DNA of 64,000 bases from Chrysomallon squamiferum (GCA_012295275.1 CM022670.1:10860583-10924582), one strand, 5' to 3'; shown: positions 46,810-60,652, counted from the stretch's first letter. Made by a program: numbers and translations. Notes: generated by a model from the letters alone, not told the origin.

Positions 46810-49800
46810 ATCTGAATATTCTTGTTCTGGAGGACTGGTTAATAATCTTTTTTTCCATTTTTCCTCAAATATATTTTGACTAATGACAAACAGGATAGAA
46901 AATCTCTTCGGAACTATTTTATTTCTGTTAACATAGATGTGTTATTTTAGAGGCAATCTGTTGTTAATTTCTTATTTTAAAAACATTTGTATGAATCTTA
47001 TTAAGAAAGATGGATTTAGAAACTAACAGTTGAATTTTAGGGTTTGTTTTAGACGGTTGGTTAATTATGTAAACTGTCTTCTACAAAATTCCTTAAATTA
47101 GTATTGGTAAAAAAGAAAAAATATTTGAAATTTATATGTCAAAATAAAAGAAAAGAAAAACAAACAATCTGCATTATCTTTCAGATGCATTTTATTATAT
47201 TAAAAACACCATGTTAGCCTTTGGTATAAAATTTTATGTCGATTTTATGTTCATAAATTGTTTTTGGAGTCATTTTACACAGTTATTCTGTTTTCAGATA
47301 GCAACAAACGGTTGTTTTGTTTTGCTAACAAAAGTATTGTTACATTTTTACACTTATTTATCTAGTTTATGTCATATCAGTTTAAATTGCAATAAATAAT
47401 CAGAACTGTTTTCTGTGTTTTGTTATTTTTTCTTTCAGTCCTTAGGTGATTCTGTTCTTTGTTGTTGACTGTCAGACTATTAACAGTTTTAAGAATAAAA
47501 AACTTTAAAATGTTTTATTTGTCAATGTTTTTATATCTGTAACCACTCGAGTTAGTCCTTCATTTCAAATCACAAGACTTAGGAAAGTGAATATTTGGAA
47601 AATAAGAGATTGTTAAATATGTTTTGTTTAAATACATTAATAATATATCACTATGGTCTGACTTTCTGAACAATGTAATGGTTACGGATTAAATTTGGGA
47701 TTTTAAATTTCAAGCGGTAATGTTTACGACAGTACATATAGATATATTTATATCTCATTCCTGTTTTTAATGGTGAAAGATTAAATAATATACATTTTAT
47801 TATTATTATTAATAACAGAAATTCATTCGTAATCCAAGCAGCAGTTTTGAAGAACAAGTTAGTTACAGTTAAAGCATGTGATAGAATGGTTTCCTTCTCG
47901 ATATGGTTATCTTTTATATGTATCTTGCCATAATCAGGAATAACGATTTTGGAATAACCACTTGGAACTTGAATAGCCGGTCCTCTAATCCCTGATAACA
48001 AAATATCTGGAAAAAAGTTATTCTTAGGTTCGGGTTAATTGCTAGATGTAGAGCGACAATAATCACGTGACATTGTTAATCATTAGGGTGAGATTTATAT
48101 ATTTTTGGTGGTCCTGGGCCAAACTTATCAGTCGGCACCAAATTTACAGAACTATTTATAGAACTATTAGCATGTTTCAGCATCTTTGTGTGTGTGTGTG
48201 TGTAAAATAAAAACTGGTATTCTAAGTATTGAATTAACAAGACAAAATAATCACTTAAAAATATAATATTTATTAATCTTACAAGAAGAAAATAAAACAA
48301 ATTCTAAAAAGAAATTACACATGTATTAGTGAGAGATGTTTTGTTAACTTAAATATCATTAAAAAGTACATTACGTTCAGTTTTATTTTTCATATCAACT
48401 ACACATCATTATGTACAATAAAATACACCGTTTTATATATATAGTTTAATTAAACTACATTTATTTGTACGTTGACCTTAAAGCATAGATTTGGTGGTAC
48501 ATGGATATGGAAATTGAATTTTACGCTTACAAGATCTTTTAACAATCTTTGCTAATAATAAAGTATGACAAAGTGATGTAAAAAAAGATGCATGGTCACT
48601 GATGTAATTCATTACGTCATAGCGTAAGGTTAAAAATAACGAAATATAAAAAATAGGTTTTTAACAAAACTTCAAATAACACATTAAATAATAATAAAAT
48701 AAAATAAAATAAAATAAAATAAAATAAAATAAATAAACCCGTGTCGTATTTCCATTTTATCAACATTAGAACTCGGGGTCTAAATCATTGCAGTTTGTAT
48801 ATACCAGAGATTTATATATGTTTCATGTAAGAGGAAAAATAAACAAAAAAGCAAAAATGAAATCAACGTCCATGCATGCATCTTTACGAGATTATAATAA
48901 TATTTAGTACATTTTTATTATTTTAGTGGCGACTGGTGTCACTCGAACATACTAAAAATCGTATTTGTATAATCAAAGATTTACCTTAATAAAAAGTGCA
49001 TGACATATCCACAGTAATTAAATAATCTTAGACGATAACTGCCTTTCTAATGACAGATTACAGTAATAAGTAATCGATCAAAATTAATAAAAAAAATAAA
49101 ACAAATGAACCAAACTAATACCAGCAGTGATAGAATAATGTTAATTTACAATGACATGACAGACAAAACATATTTTTAATTGATTTTGTTGTATTATTTT
49201 TGTTTCAAATATACGACAGAAACACATGAGCTTTTGTTGCTCTTTAGTAACGTAGAAATTCTTTCACAAGTTGACAGTTTTAAAATTTGTTTTTGATCCT
49301 TTATATTGGAAAACTGTATTTACAGTAAGTGTAATTGTAGATTCTTCGTGTCTCTTTTTGACTTACAAGTACATGTAGCAAAACGTAATTACATGTATGT
49401 GGTTGAATTTAGACGTGAGAGATAAATGATTATAATATATTATGTGTCATATGTAATGTTATATACAGGCTATATAATACATATATATATTTTTTAATTA
49501 TTATTTTATAATTTTTTTTTTTTTTTTTTCTCCTTGTATTTTCATTGTTATCTTTTATCACATTTTTGGAAAGTATACAAATAAATGTGAACAAATAGTC
49601 TACGAAGGAAATTGACAAGAACATACTTCTAACAAACAATACAAATAAACGACTTAGTAAATACAATTTGATTTGGTCGTTAAGATATTTTGCAAAATAT
49701 TCTAGAAACTACTTCGTTTCCATGTCGACAAAATATGGACTCTGTCAAAAATGTGCTCATTTTGTTTGCACGCCATTAATATTTCAAAAAACCCGCAACG

Positions 49801-49982
49801 GTTCAGTAAACAATTTTGTTGGTTTTGTCGTTTCCTTACACTTCAATCCATTCACGTCCAAAACCACTTAAAAAACAGTCCAGTGTGTCCGTATTTTAAA
49901 AACAATTCTCACTGTTCTTTCCTTCTCGAGAAGCAAATTTGCCAATCAATATGGCCACTTTACGATAATGGACTCAACAAGT
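46810..49982. other. Convergent PCBD/unknown-gene intergenic region
   Basis: About 3.2 kb of AT-rich DNA between two 3' ends. A minus-strand frame ending at 47651 and open back to a splice-acceptor-like TTTTTTCCAG near 48005 gives over 110 codons, but I recognise no family and find no upstream exon. A further minus frame near 48080-48180 is equally unassigned. A CA/GT run lies at about 48186-48202 and (AAAAT)n at about 48695-48735. The 3' UTR of the coiled-coil gene must extend into the right end. Confidence 0.5.
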
Positions 49983-50361
49983 TTACAGGTTTTCCACAGT
50001 CAGAGGTTCTGCAGGCGTGTCTTTCATCGCTGCTCGTTGTTTCAGTTCCAGCAATCTCTCCCGTGTCAGCTGCGCTTGTTTTTCCTTTGCCTGGGCAAGT
50101 CTGCAAAGAAGACAAAACAAATAAACATAAAAATAAAAATAAAAATAAAAATAAAAATAAAAATAAAAATAAAAATAAAAATAAAAATAAAATAAAATAA
50201 AATAAATAAAATAAAATTAAATTAAATTAAAATTAAATATAAAAGAAACAACGAATTTCTGTTATCTAAACATTTTTTACTATTACTACTACCTATACCT
50301 CTACCACTATTACTACTACTACTACTACTACTACTACAATCACTAGCGCCACTACTACTAT

Positions 50362-50392
<31 letters not shown>

Positions 50393-51950
50393 GCCACTAC
50401 TACAACTATTACTATTAATATTAATAAAATAATAATAAATAATAAAACGAGAACAGAAAATAAAATCAACAATACAAATAATAGAATATCACCACAGAAA
50501 TCAGCAAAAATAACAATAACAACAGCTACACGGTAGCAAAAATAATAATAACTTCAATATACTGATACCACCACCACTGCTATTATTACCATTACTACCA
50601 CTGCAACTATTAATAATGTAATAAATACAATAAACTAATAACATAAATGATAAATACCAGATATTGACTAATAACACAGATCATAAACACCATAAATGAA
50701 ATATGACTGTCACAGTAACACATACATATTTTCATTTTCTGTAACATTTAGAGTTAATTATTAAATTTTTATTGCACACACGGGTCTGCGCGCCATATTT
50801 CATTCTTCACATTAATATTTACCAATGGCAGACGTGCCAAAGGCCAACGTCAAAGAAAATGGAACGAGGCCTAAAAATGGATACAGTTGAGATGAATATA
50901 TACGTTTAATGGCATTGTTTTATTTTTATTTTTAATTGACGTTATTTTAATTGTCTGTAGCACGGTTCGTTTGATTTACTCGTTTATACGTCTTGGAATT
51001 ACCACTGTTCAATAAACATTTTTATTCTCTTTCAAAGGAGAGCAACTAGGACTGACAATGGGTATGTGAATGCCTTGACACATCATAAAACGGTATTGTT
51101 TTCATCATCAATAAAATAACGTGTTCAACTATTTGAGACAATAAGGAAAAAAAATTCAAGTATCGATCGATCGACAATAACAAATAATGTCGTGCAACTA
51201 TTATGACATACATATTTCATGTTTCTTTTCTTTCTTTTGCTTTTACCATGAATATATATATATATATATATTTTCAATAATTACCAATCATTTTATTATA
51301 TGATTTTAAAAAATACACTCTAATATAAATGATTAATTATCTAGCAAATGGGACGCAATAAAACCTTTAAATATTACTATATCCTTATTTCGAAAATTAT
51401 GAAAAAGATATGGCTGATTATATTGTGATTAAAAGTTTTTATGTTTTTTTTTTTCCCCCGATGACAGCTAGTGCTTGCATTGTATAAATGTGATTAGGTT
51501 TTACATCAAAATTATTCTCATTAGCGTTCTTGTTTCTAATGCATAATACAATGATCTGAGGAGATCAAAGAGAGATATTCGATATATCGTGAACAATATA
51601 AAACAGTAGCGGATAACGGTAAAATGTAATTGCTGTATAGTACAATAAGTCCTCATACAGTTGTGTCAAATAACCAATATGTTTGTCTGTTAAGCAAAAA
51701 CTGACTAAAGCAATCATAATAATGCAGATTATGTCTGCCTCTTAATAAATAATGCATTTTAAAAATTACTTTGATGTTATTTGATGTATAGTATTTTTTA
51801 TATATTTTTGTGTGAGCTTCACACACAATTTTAGTAAGAAAATAAAACAAGAGGGATTAAAAAGAGAGAGTAAAATAGAGATGAAAGGTAGGTCATGAAC
51901 TATAAACAAAATGTTAACTGTTATCAAAAATTTTTTAAATATGGTAACCC

Positions 51951-51986
<36 letters not shown>

Positions 51987-52303
51987 AAAACAAGAAGGCG
52001 ATCTTTCTCATTCAGTGTTTTCAGGCAAACCTTTCACAGAAGAAGAATATCGACCTGTTGGGCCAAAGCTGCTTACCTCGAGTGGGATCGACAAGCTATT
52101 GGGAACAATAACAAAAGACGACAGATAAAAACCATACATCTGCTGGTTTGCTTGAAACATGTCGTAGTTGTTTTGGCACTAATAAATGGATGCTGAATTG
52201 TTGTGGTTGCTCGCTTCGGAAATGAAGTCAGAGAGAGCAAAACGTAGTTCCTGATATAATAATTTCTTTCTTTTTGTTTTTTAAAGTCAGAAGATAAGAA
52301 AAA

Positions 52304-52367
<64 letters not shown>

Positions 52368-54267
52368 GGGAATTATAAACAAAAAATACAAACTTTACTG
52401 AATTTGGTTTACATATTTTACAAAATATTCTTTAGACACTTTACAATTTGCAAACACCTTAATATATATTTTTAAAATGATACGTTTTGTGTTTATTTAT
52501 CAGTTTACATCTATTAATAACTAATATCTTTAGTTTTCGATGAAAGCCGTAGATCTCAGTGAAAGAATTATTGGTAAATAGCAGGTAAGTTAACAATACA
52601 AAACAAATGGATGTTACCACGGTTACATTCACGTCAGTAAGAAAATCGGATCTGAGTTATCATGCGCTACTCAGTTTCTATTGAACACCCATTAATCAAT
52701 AACAACTTGTATGAAAAGTCACATTCAGGTATGGAGCCACAATACACGTCATTTATTGTTTTGTCTTTGTTCGGTTTTACATATATTACTGGAGCTGAAA
52801 TCAGTTAACTCGTAGAAAAGGAAACGCAATACAAGTTCATAAACCTAAATATAAACTAAGAAACAAATACAGATTAAAATTAACATTTCCCAACCAAAAT
52901 TTGTATAAAGAACACACGGTGTTTTTTTTTTTTTTTTTTTTATTAAAGTGAAATAAAAACGGAAATCAAAGATTATGTGACTATGTGTATGGATTATATG
53001 AAAAATATTTTTGAAAAAAAAATTTTTGAACAATTAGTACATTATAGCCAGCTAAAAAACCCCACACATAACCCCACAGTAACTCAAGACATTTTGTATC
53101 GCAACCCTATACCCATAGTAACACAATAGCATAAAGAACTCTAACCATATCGCAACCCTAAACCGATCCTTAGATCAAACCTATCCTTGCGCTTAGCAAT
53201 AATAAACTAGTAAACATAAACCAGAGATTGTCTTTCAAGCTGTTTAGAGCCAAGCTACATCAGGACACTAGCTCCTTTGATTCAGATAATCATATTGGGT
53301 GTATACAATTATTTATGAATGCATGGATCGTTAACTTGCATGACTGGTTGCATTTCTGGATAAAAGAATGGATACATGCCTGCATGAATGGTTGCTTCTT
53401 GGATGAATGAATCTATACGTAAAATTTGTGTTGTGACTGCATATTTGATTAACGTGTGAAAGGATGAAAAAAAAAAAAAAAAAAAAAAAAAAGGACGAAT
53501 GGAGGAATTTCGTATCATATAAACCACATACATCTTATCCATCCTCAGTGCTTCCTCCAACAACTCCATCGCTCTCTCCATTTTGTCCATCTTCTGCTTT
53601 CGTATTTTATCCTTTCGGTCCTCCATGATTTGCTTTTGTCTGTCTCTCTCACGTTCTATCGAGGCATCCATGTGATGCATATTACTGAGAATGGCCCGCG
53701 TTTCCTGTGAAATAAATACATTTAATCGGTAAACTATTCTTACAGATTACTAAGAGATGTACAATAGCATACAATAAAGCTCTAGATCAATGACATGTTT
53801 CCAGGAATGAATGAATAAATTAATATTTAAGAGCGTTCGGCGAATACTGCGAAAAAAAAAGAAGAAAAAAAAAAAAAAGAGATATTATTTAAAACTGCCT
53901 CCTATATAGAGACAAATAACCAGATAAATATAGATTGGCAGATAGATAAACATACATACGAGCACATTAAATGAATTGATATGTAAGAGATAGATGGATA
54001 AATATCAGATAAAAATATGGATGGAGTTTGGTAACAAATATATGCTCACATACGTACACACATACATTATTAATAAAGTAACTGGTATCTTTTCTCTTTG
54101 TGTATTCCTTTGCACAAACGATATTTTATTTTTTTTAAAGATATCATTATCAAACCATTAAATACTATTACCGATGAAGGCACGTACTAAATCAATTATA
54201 TGGATTAATAATACAACTTAAATATCTTTTTTTTTTCCCTTTTATTCCTTTAATTTTTCTTCTTCTG

Positions 54268-54347
<80 letters not shown>

Positions 54348-55087
54348 TATTATTATTATTATCATCATCATTATTATTGTTGTTGTTGTTGTTGTTATTC
54401 ATCATCATCATCATTATTATTATAATTCTTTTGGGGAGTATGTTTGGTATATTTGGGGGGGTTATTTTTTTTTTTTTTTTTTTATTTTTTCTTTTTAAAT
54501 AATTGATGCAAATATCGATATCCTTTATTTTTTGGATAACATCTAATTTCGATATAATTTTATTTCTTTACTTTTTAAAGGTCTAACTTCAAATACACCC
54601 AACACGTTTAATTTGCTTCTTACTTGTTCGTATATCGTAGTTTGGTCAGTGTTATCCTTGCTGTCGGGCGCGGGGGAAACCGGCAGACTCCGGATACTGC
54701 GCACGTCGGGCGACAAACTTCTTCTAATGGGAAACTCAGGAACGCTGATCGAACTGGCACTCCTGTTGTCGTCTGCAAGTGCAATCTTCCGCCGTAAACT
54801 CCTCCTCCGCATAAACTCCTCTGCTCTCTCTTTCTCGTTGATGTAAGATACCCGTGAATCACTGCGCGAAGGTCCTCTGCTTTTGCTGCGTATTCTGTTA
54901 ATTCTTGATTCTTCTACCACAAAAGAAATAAAGTGACAGTATTTTTAGACAGTATTATTTATTAAACAAAATATAATCGTTGAACATGTATGTCTGCAAT
55001 AAGCCAGTTCTAATGTAGGCCTGTTTATATTTTTGCTACTGATTATTTTAATCTTTGTGTTAGTTACGGGTTTAGAAATATATGTTC

Positions 55088-55146
<59 letters not shown>

Positions 55147-57053
55147 TGTGTGTGTGTGTGTGTGTCTGTGTTTGTGAAGGGATAAATGGATATTAAATAA
55201 TTTAAACAGGAGTCATGACTGGAACGGAAATACCCCAGAGGAAAATAACTGAAATCTTTTATTTTTCATTATTATTATTTTTTTCAACTCACCTAACATT
55301 CGAGATTTCGCCCTGTCTTCTTCAGCCTCGCTTTGAAATTGCATCGCCGCCAGTTGCAAATCATATCTACAGTCTTCAAGTACGTCGATGAGAACTTTGG
55401 TTTCTTGTTCAAACAGACTATTTAGACTGTCCATAAAATATTTCTGCGAAAATAAAAAGTTTATTACAAAATTAGCAATCGGAATAAGGCAACAAAGCTA
55501 TTTCTCCTGCGAAATAATGTAACTACTAAACTAAACCCCGTACATGTTATTGCAAGAAAGAAAGATTTGTTTTCCAAAAAAATATTAATGTGTATGCATG
55601 TCGATATGTGTGTGTTTGTTGTCTGTTTATGTATGTGTATGCGTGTGTGTGTGTGTGTGTATGTGTATATATATAGTATTTGTATAATTGTTTTTGTATT
55701 TGTGCATGTATATCTCTGTATGTGAATTTGTGTTTTTGTCTGTGTATGTATGTATATGTTTACACAGACGTTAGCAAATTAATATTTCTTTTACCACAGA
55801 AGCCAAGGAAAACCATAAAACGTATAGGTATAGGTAGATAACTATGTACAGTTATAAACAGTTATAAACAATGATACAGAATTAATGATAAGAGCAAAAA
55901 AAAAAAAAAAAAAAAAAAAGAAATAAATAAATAAATAAATAAATAAATAAAAGCGATGAACAAAAACAACCAAAAAAAAAAAAAAAAAAAAAATAGCACG
56001 TAGTTTAAACAAGAAAAAATAAATAAAACAACCAACAACCACAACAACAACAACAACCAAACAAATAATCAGTGTATGCATGTGGACAGATAAACACAGA
56101 TTATTTAGCTAAAGTGACTTGTAGACAGACAGGTTAAAAATCAGACAGAAAGATGGATGGAGAGTGATAATAATAATAATAATAAAGTTGTAAGCGGATT
56201 AGCTTATTTTTCACCACACACTACCAAGCTCAGAAATAAATAATACTTGAGTACAGAGAGAGAGAGAAAGAGATAAACAATAATACAGTGATGTTTTTTA
56301 ACCTTTAGGGTAGATAGACTTTCAGATATTTACAAATCTACAGAGGACAATGTAAGAAATTAAATTCTAACATAGACCTCTGATCACAATCAACAAACTC
56401 ATAAAAAAGGAAGAAATAATAATGATAATTTTTGCTAGTTACTACTACTACTACTATTATTATTATTATTATTATTATTATTATGTTACTATTATTGTTT
56501 CTATTGTTGTTGTCATTATTATTATCGCTTTTATTACTGTTAATTTTGTTATGATAGTTAACTTTTGTTGTTCCTATTGTTGCAGTTATTGTATAATTAT
56601 TGCAGATATAGTGAATCTAAATCTATATGGATAAAGATGAATATTGACTGTAGTTCGAATGTTCACTCAATTAATCTATATTCTATTCGTGTACTGTGAA
56701 ATATTCGATGTTATCTACAAATGTATAGTTCAGGCATGACTGAATATATAAAAAAAAATGTTGGTTGCAATCAGGAATTTATCATTTATTGATCAATTTT
56801 GACTATATATCGTAATTTGAAACATCTAATTTATGACGTAATTGATATCCGGTATTTATTATTTATTTTATTTAACCTGTTTTAAATCCCATATTATGAG
56901 TTTTCATTTCAAGTGACTTTTAAGATAAATTATATGATAGTCCCACAGCATCTAAAAGTCATTAAACGTTTCGTAGATTTTTCCAGAATACCTGTCCGAA
57001 CAAGATTTTGTTTTTTGACAACGATAATTAAAATGCCTGATAACGCACCGCTG

Positions 57054-57100
<47 letters not shown>

Positions 57101-57263
57101 ATTAAAACAGAAAAAGAAAAGACGAAGATAAAACAAAACTCAAGGTATTCTAAAACTTTTTTTTTTTTTAGATCAGTATGATTAAAATATTATTTACCTT
57201 GACAGGTGGCGATAAGCTTTTCACTTTCGAACGAAAAACGTCATTTTTCCATAACTCATCCAT
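49983..57263 (-). CDS. Unrecognised coiled-coil, serine-rich protein (five exons)
   Basis: Exons in transcript order: 57198-57263, 55293-55443, 54624-54913, 53532-53704, 49983-50100. Every junction is GT-AG and all phases agree (66, 151, 290, 173, 118 bases), giving 265 residues from MDELWKNDVFR to LTVENL. Residues 23-72 form an acidic helix (KYFMDSLNSLFEQETK, LEDCRYDLQLAAMQ). Residues 73-169 are basic and serine-rich, with RSKSRGPSRSDSR, RRRSLRRK and RRSLSPD, which look like basophilic kinase sites. Residues 170-250 are a highly charged predicted coiled coil (SIERERDRQKQIMEDRKDKI, MERAMELLEEALRMDK, LTRERLLELKQRAA). No signal peptide, membrane segment or catalytic motif is visible. The exons are GC-richer than the surroundings. 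The last intron is 3.4 kb, so alternative exons may have been missed. It diverges from TAF5L. Function unknown. Confidence 0.72.
50101..53531. other. 3.4-kb intron 4 of the coiled-coil gene
   Basis: Mostly low-complexity: (AAAAAT)n, ACT-type trinucleotides at about 50280-50420, an A-run at 51956-51983, (AAT)n at about 52306-52363 and an A-run at about 53466-53491. A small GC-richer patch at 50780-50890 contains a plus-strand 21-codon ORF. No further exon was found. Confidence 0.6.
50127..50190. repeat. (AAAAAT)n hexanucleotide microsatellite
   Basis: About ten copies of a six-base AAAAAT unit lie in the last intron of the coiled-coil gene, close to its final exon. They pass into AAAAT and AAAT units up to about 50230. 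Repeating Lys-Asn or Ile-Lys frames across it are artefacts. Confidence 0.9.
55091..55166. repeat. (GT)n microsatellite
   Basis: About 75 bases of almost pure GT dinucleotides lie in intron 2 of the coiled-coil gene. One TATG interruption stands near 55140. Confidence 0.95.
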
Positions 57264-58225
57264 ATTGACTTGATTTTCAGAACTGTTCCCAGTTAAAGAT
57301 AACAAAAAAAAAAAAGATAAAGATTTGTCTTCCGTTAGTAAAATCTGTTCAAGACGAAGACGGCGGTTTTGATAGTCTTGTTGTCAGCTTGTCCCAGGCG
57401 CAGCAGCGTAATGACAGAGAGTTTCTGAATCACTGATCACTCTGAAGATAATAAACCGATTCCATATTTCAACCTCTCACAGCGTCTTCCAGCTTAACCG
57501 AGCAATCATATGTCCCGCAACAGCAAAATTCAGTCAATCAAAATTAATATAAAATATGTTTTTTTTTTTTTTTTTTTAAAAAAAGAATGAGAGAGAAGAT
57601 TATAATGTATAAAATATCTTAACGGCGTTCAGAAGGTGTATTTTGTTAATGGAATTTAATACATACTCGCTACAGTTGTGACACATCGACGTAAGTCAAT
57701 AGGTCGATAGAGTCCTAGCATAAACACTTTGATCACCAAGACAACATTCATTGTGGTGACAGATCAATAGGACTGTATTGATGTTGTCAGGGTAACCTTA
57801 TTTTTGGCTATGTACGTAAGAACGTAAAGGTACTCTGTGAAATATTCGTTTAATTTGTCTAAAGTGGACAGACAGTGACTTTAAAGGAATAAATCGCTCT
57901 AATTAGACCAGTTACATAAAAAATTGCGATATCCACGTACTGTAGTTAATTTGAAAACAATAAAGCTTTGTCTGTGGCTGGGTCAGGTGACACTTCATAT
58001 TTTATTTATTACGTCGTGTAGTTTTTGCTGATTAATTTTTAGTCTTTCCGAAAGGACGCATAAAATTCAATCCTCAGGAGATTTGACGGCATATTTTTTG
58101 TTGCATAGGTTACAACGATCGTCAGGTACTTTTTATATAGCGAATATTTTACCATTCATAACCCGTCAGCTATTGTAACCGAAACATATTCATACATTTC
58201 ATAAGGAATAAAAAAAAAAAGAAAA

Positions 58226-58262
<37 letters not shown>

Positions 58263-59333
58263 AAGAAAGAAAGAAAGAAAGCAAGAAAAATTTAAAACAA
58301 TAAATTTTAAATAATAAATAGAATGTTAGTGTCAAAAGTTACTATGGCGAAACTAATAATTACATTCCGTTCATCTACTAAGGAAGATTAATTATATTTA
58401 TTTGTACTAGATGACACCTTCTATATCCGGAATAGCAATAACAAGGATTCGTGTTTTATGACAAATAGCCACAGGGAAAAAAATAATAATAATAAAAAAA
58501 TAATTTAAAAAAAAAGAAAGGAAAAGAGAGATAGGAAGAAGAAAGCAACAAAGGAACAAAAACAAATAAAAAACAAGAAAAGAACAACAGTAAAAAAAGA
58601 AGAAAAAAAAGAAGAAAAAACAAAAAACAATCTACCCCCCCTCCAAAAAAAAATAAATAAGTAAATAAAAATTATAATAATAAAATAAAGAACAAAACTT
58701 GATTATCTTGTAACGTTTTGAAAGTAAGTTCAGACAAATTATTGTAACTTATGGCCCTTTTCATAACTGTTGCATACTTTAAATCTAAATAGCTTTCTTA
58801 AAGCTAGCTATATCATAGCTGTAAGGTTAATCATAATCATTAAACCGAATATTAAATTGTACTTCAAAGGTGCAGATATAAAAGAAAAATGTACGAAATT
58901 AATAATTTTATCTGACTATAAAATAAAGCCAAAACCCTTCTTCTGCCCACACACATAAAATATTCTCTGTGAATCAAAAACGTGTAAATGAAAGTGTATA
59001 TAATGTAAGTTTGTACGTATGTATATGTATATATTTATGTATGTAAGTGTGTGTGTGTGTGTGTGTGTGTTATTGATTTAACTGTATCTGATTCAGTTTT
59101 AGGTTCTGCTAAAGTTTTCGGTTCTGCTAAATAAATCAATAAATAAATAAATCAATAAATTCACCTTTTTGTACCAAATAACAATAATAAAACTGCTCGT
59201 TATGAGTTTAAATTTAAATACGTATATTTCAAATAATTATTTTGGTACATTTTTATTCGAGAGCGGGTCACAGTTCAGTGGCTGTGGGTAGTAAAATCTA
59301 TCTTTCTTGATGGATATAATTAATTATTATTGA

Positions 59334-59440
59334 TAACCTGCATTACAAAAGCCATGGCACGTGCTGTCGTGTCTGTGGGATAGTGAGTATAAAAGATCCC
59401 TTGCTTCTAATGAAAAGAGTAGCCCATAGTGTGGCAGCTG

Positions 59441-59441
<1 letters not shown>
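59334..59441 (+). mobile_element. Truncated mollusc-type SINE fragment
   Basis: The stretch contains GTCTGTGGGATAGTG, TATAAAAGATCCCTTGCTTC and AAAAGAGTAGCCCAT. I recall the same order of words from a very abundant repeat in gastropod genomes. Both ends of that consensus (the tRNA-like head and the tail) are missing. The recall is from memory and was not searched. Confidence 0.5.

Positions 59442-59519
<78 letters not shown>
59442..59519. repeat. (CT)n microsatellite of about 38 units
   Basis: Pure CT dinucleotides run for about 77 bases directly after the SINE fragment. The array seems to have grown from the CCTCTCTC stretch expected at this point of the SINE. Confidence 0.95.
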
Positions 59520-59521
<2 letters not shown>

Positions 59522-59770
59522 ATGAGAGTATTCCTTAGACATAAATCGTGCAACACAATGTATGACGCTACTGTAAATAATTTTTATGTTGCTAGATCAA
59601 ATATTTCTTTCCATAAATGCATGCGACTTAATTTTATTAGTATAGAATTGATAACAAATTATCTCCCTTGTATAACGGAAGTGGCATGGCCGCTCTTAGC
59701 TTTCGCTGTGACACAATTTATCAACATGTGTGATATTTTATCGTCTGCAAGTCAGTATAGCAGTTTGAAG

Positions 59771-60621
59771 ATGAAGAGAGTTAAAGATGAACAGATACAA
59801 TCATCAGTTAATCATTATTTGAAAAGAAGACAATTTATGGTTTGTACTGTGAACGGAATAATACTAAAATGTTTTTCTTTTTACATTTTTCTTAAATTAC
59901 TGATTATTACTATGACTTTGTGTTACTGTTACAGTGTTTGTATTACTATTAATACTATTACGTTACTATTTGACATATAAATTTACTATTAATATTATAT
60001 TTATTCAGTTTTATAATTATGGTATTGTGCAAGTGTTACTGACAAATTTGTCTAATAGCTTTGAGTTTATTAATATTATTATTAGTTTATAATTTAAGGT
60101 TTGCATATAAATCTTTTAAAATTTTGTCTAAAAATATAAATAAATAAATAAATAAATAATAATAATAAAAGAAAAAGCATTAGTAAATTATCTAAATACA
60201 GTAATATGCAATACATGTAATTATAATGATAATTATTTTTCAGGATGTTGACATTAATTCAAAAAATGTGAAAATGGTTCATAGTATTTCTGAGATGACA
60301 CTGAGAGCTCAGGCCAACAGTTTGAACATTGAGAACATTCTCTCATACAGCAGTATCTCAGGAGATGCAACAGCATGTGATCAGCAGTTCACCAGGTAAA
60401 GTGTTTTATTCAGTTTATTTCACCATAACACAGTACTATACCTTATTTCTGTTGTGTCCTTGATCAGCACCACTCGGCCTTAACATAAACCAGCCATTTT
60501 TAAATAGCTATTAATATAAAAGTATATATATATTTAATGGTATGCATATTTCTGTGTGTTATTAAAAAAAAAAATTTTTTTTTTTTTTTAGATCAAATAA
60601 ATTTATATATGGTTATTTGTT

Positions 60622-60652
<31 letters not shown>

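Larger units (their letters stand above)
57264..59770. promoter_or_regulatory. Head-to-head coiled-coil gene/TAF5L intergenic region
   Basis: About 2.5 kb separate the two divergent start codons. The left end (57340-57420) is GC-richer and is probably the promoter and 5' UTR of the coiled-coil gene. The middle holds (AT)n at about 58229-58257, an AAAG tract after it and a long A-rich stretch at 58470-58690. A truncated SINE and a (CT)n array lie at 59334-59519, only 250 bases before the TAF5L start. Confidence 0.5.

Noticed and set aside
49751-50200. Plus-strand 149-codon frame ending in Lys-Asn repeats
   Set aside because: It is antisense to the last exon of the coiled-coil gene and ends in the AAAAAT microsatellite.
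54620-54913. A second open frame through exon 3 of the coiled-coil gene (Cys/Gly-rich after LTEYAAKAEDLR)
   Set aside because: The phase set by exon 2 (one leftover base) and by exon 4 selects the serine-rich frame; the alternative cannot be joined.
55842-56081. Minus-strand frames rich in Phe and Val
   Set aside because: They are translations of A-runs and AACAAC repeats in an intron, with no splice partners.
59429-59770. A long reading frame starting in the CT array and in frame with TAF5L
   Set aside because: It is mainly a Leu-Ser repeat from CT dinucleotides plus non-conserved residues; TAF5L homology starts at the ATG at 59771.
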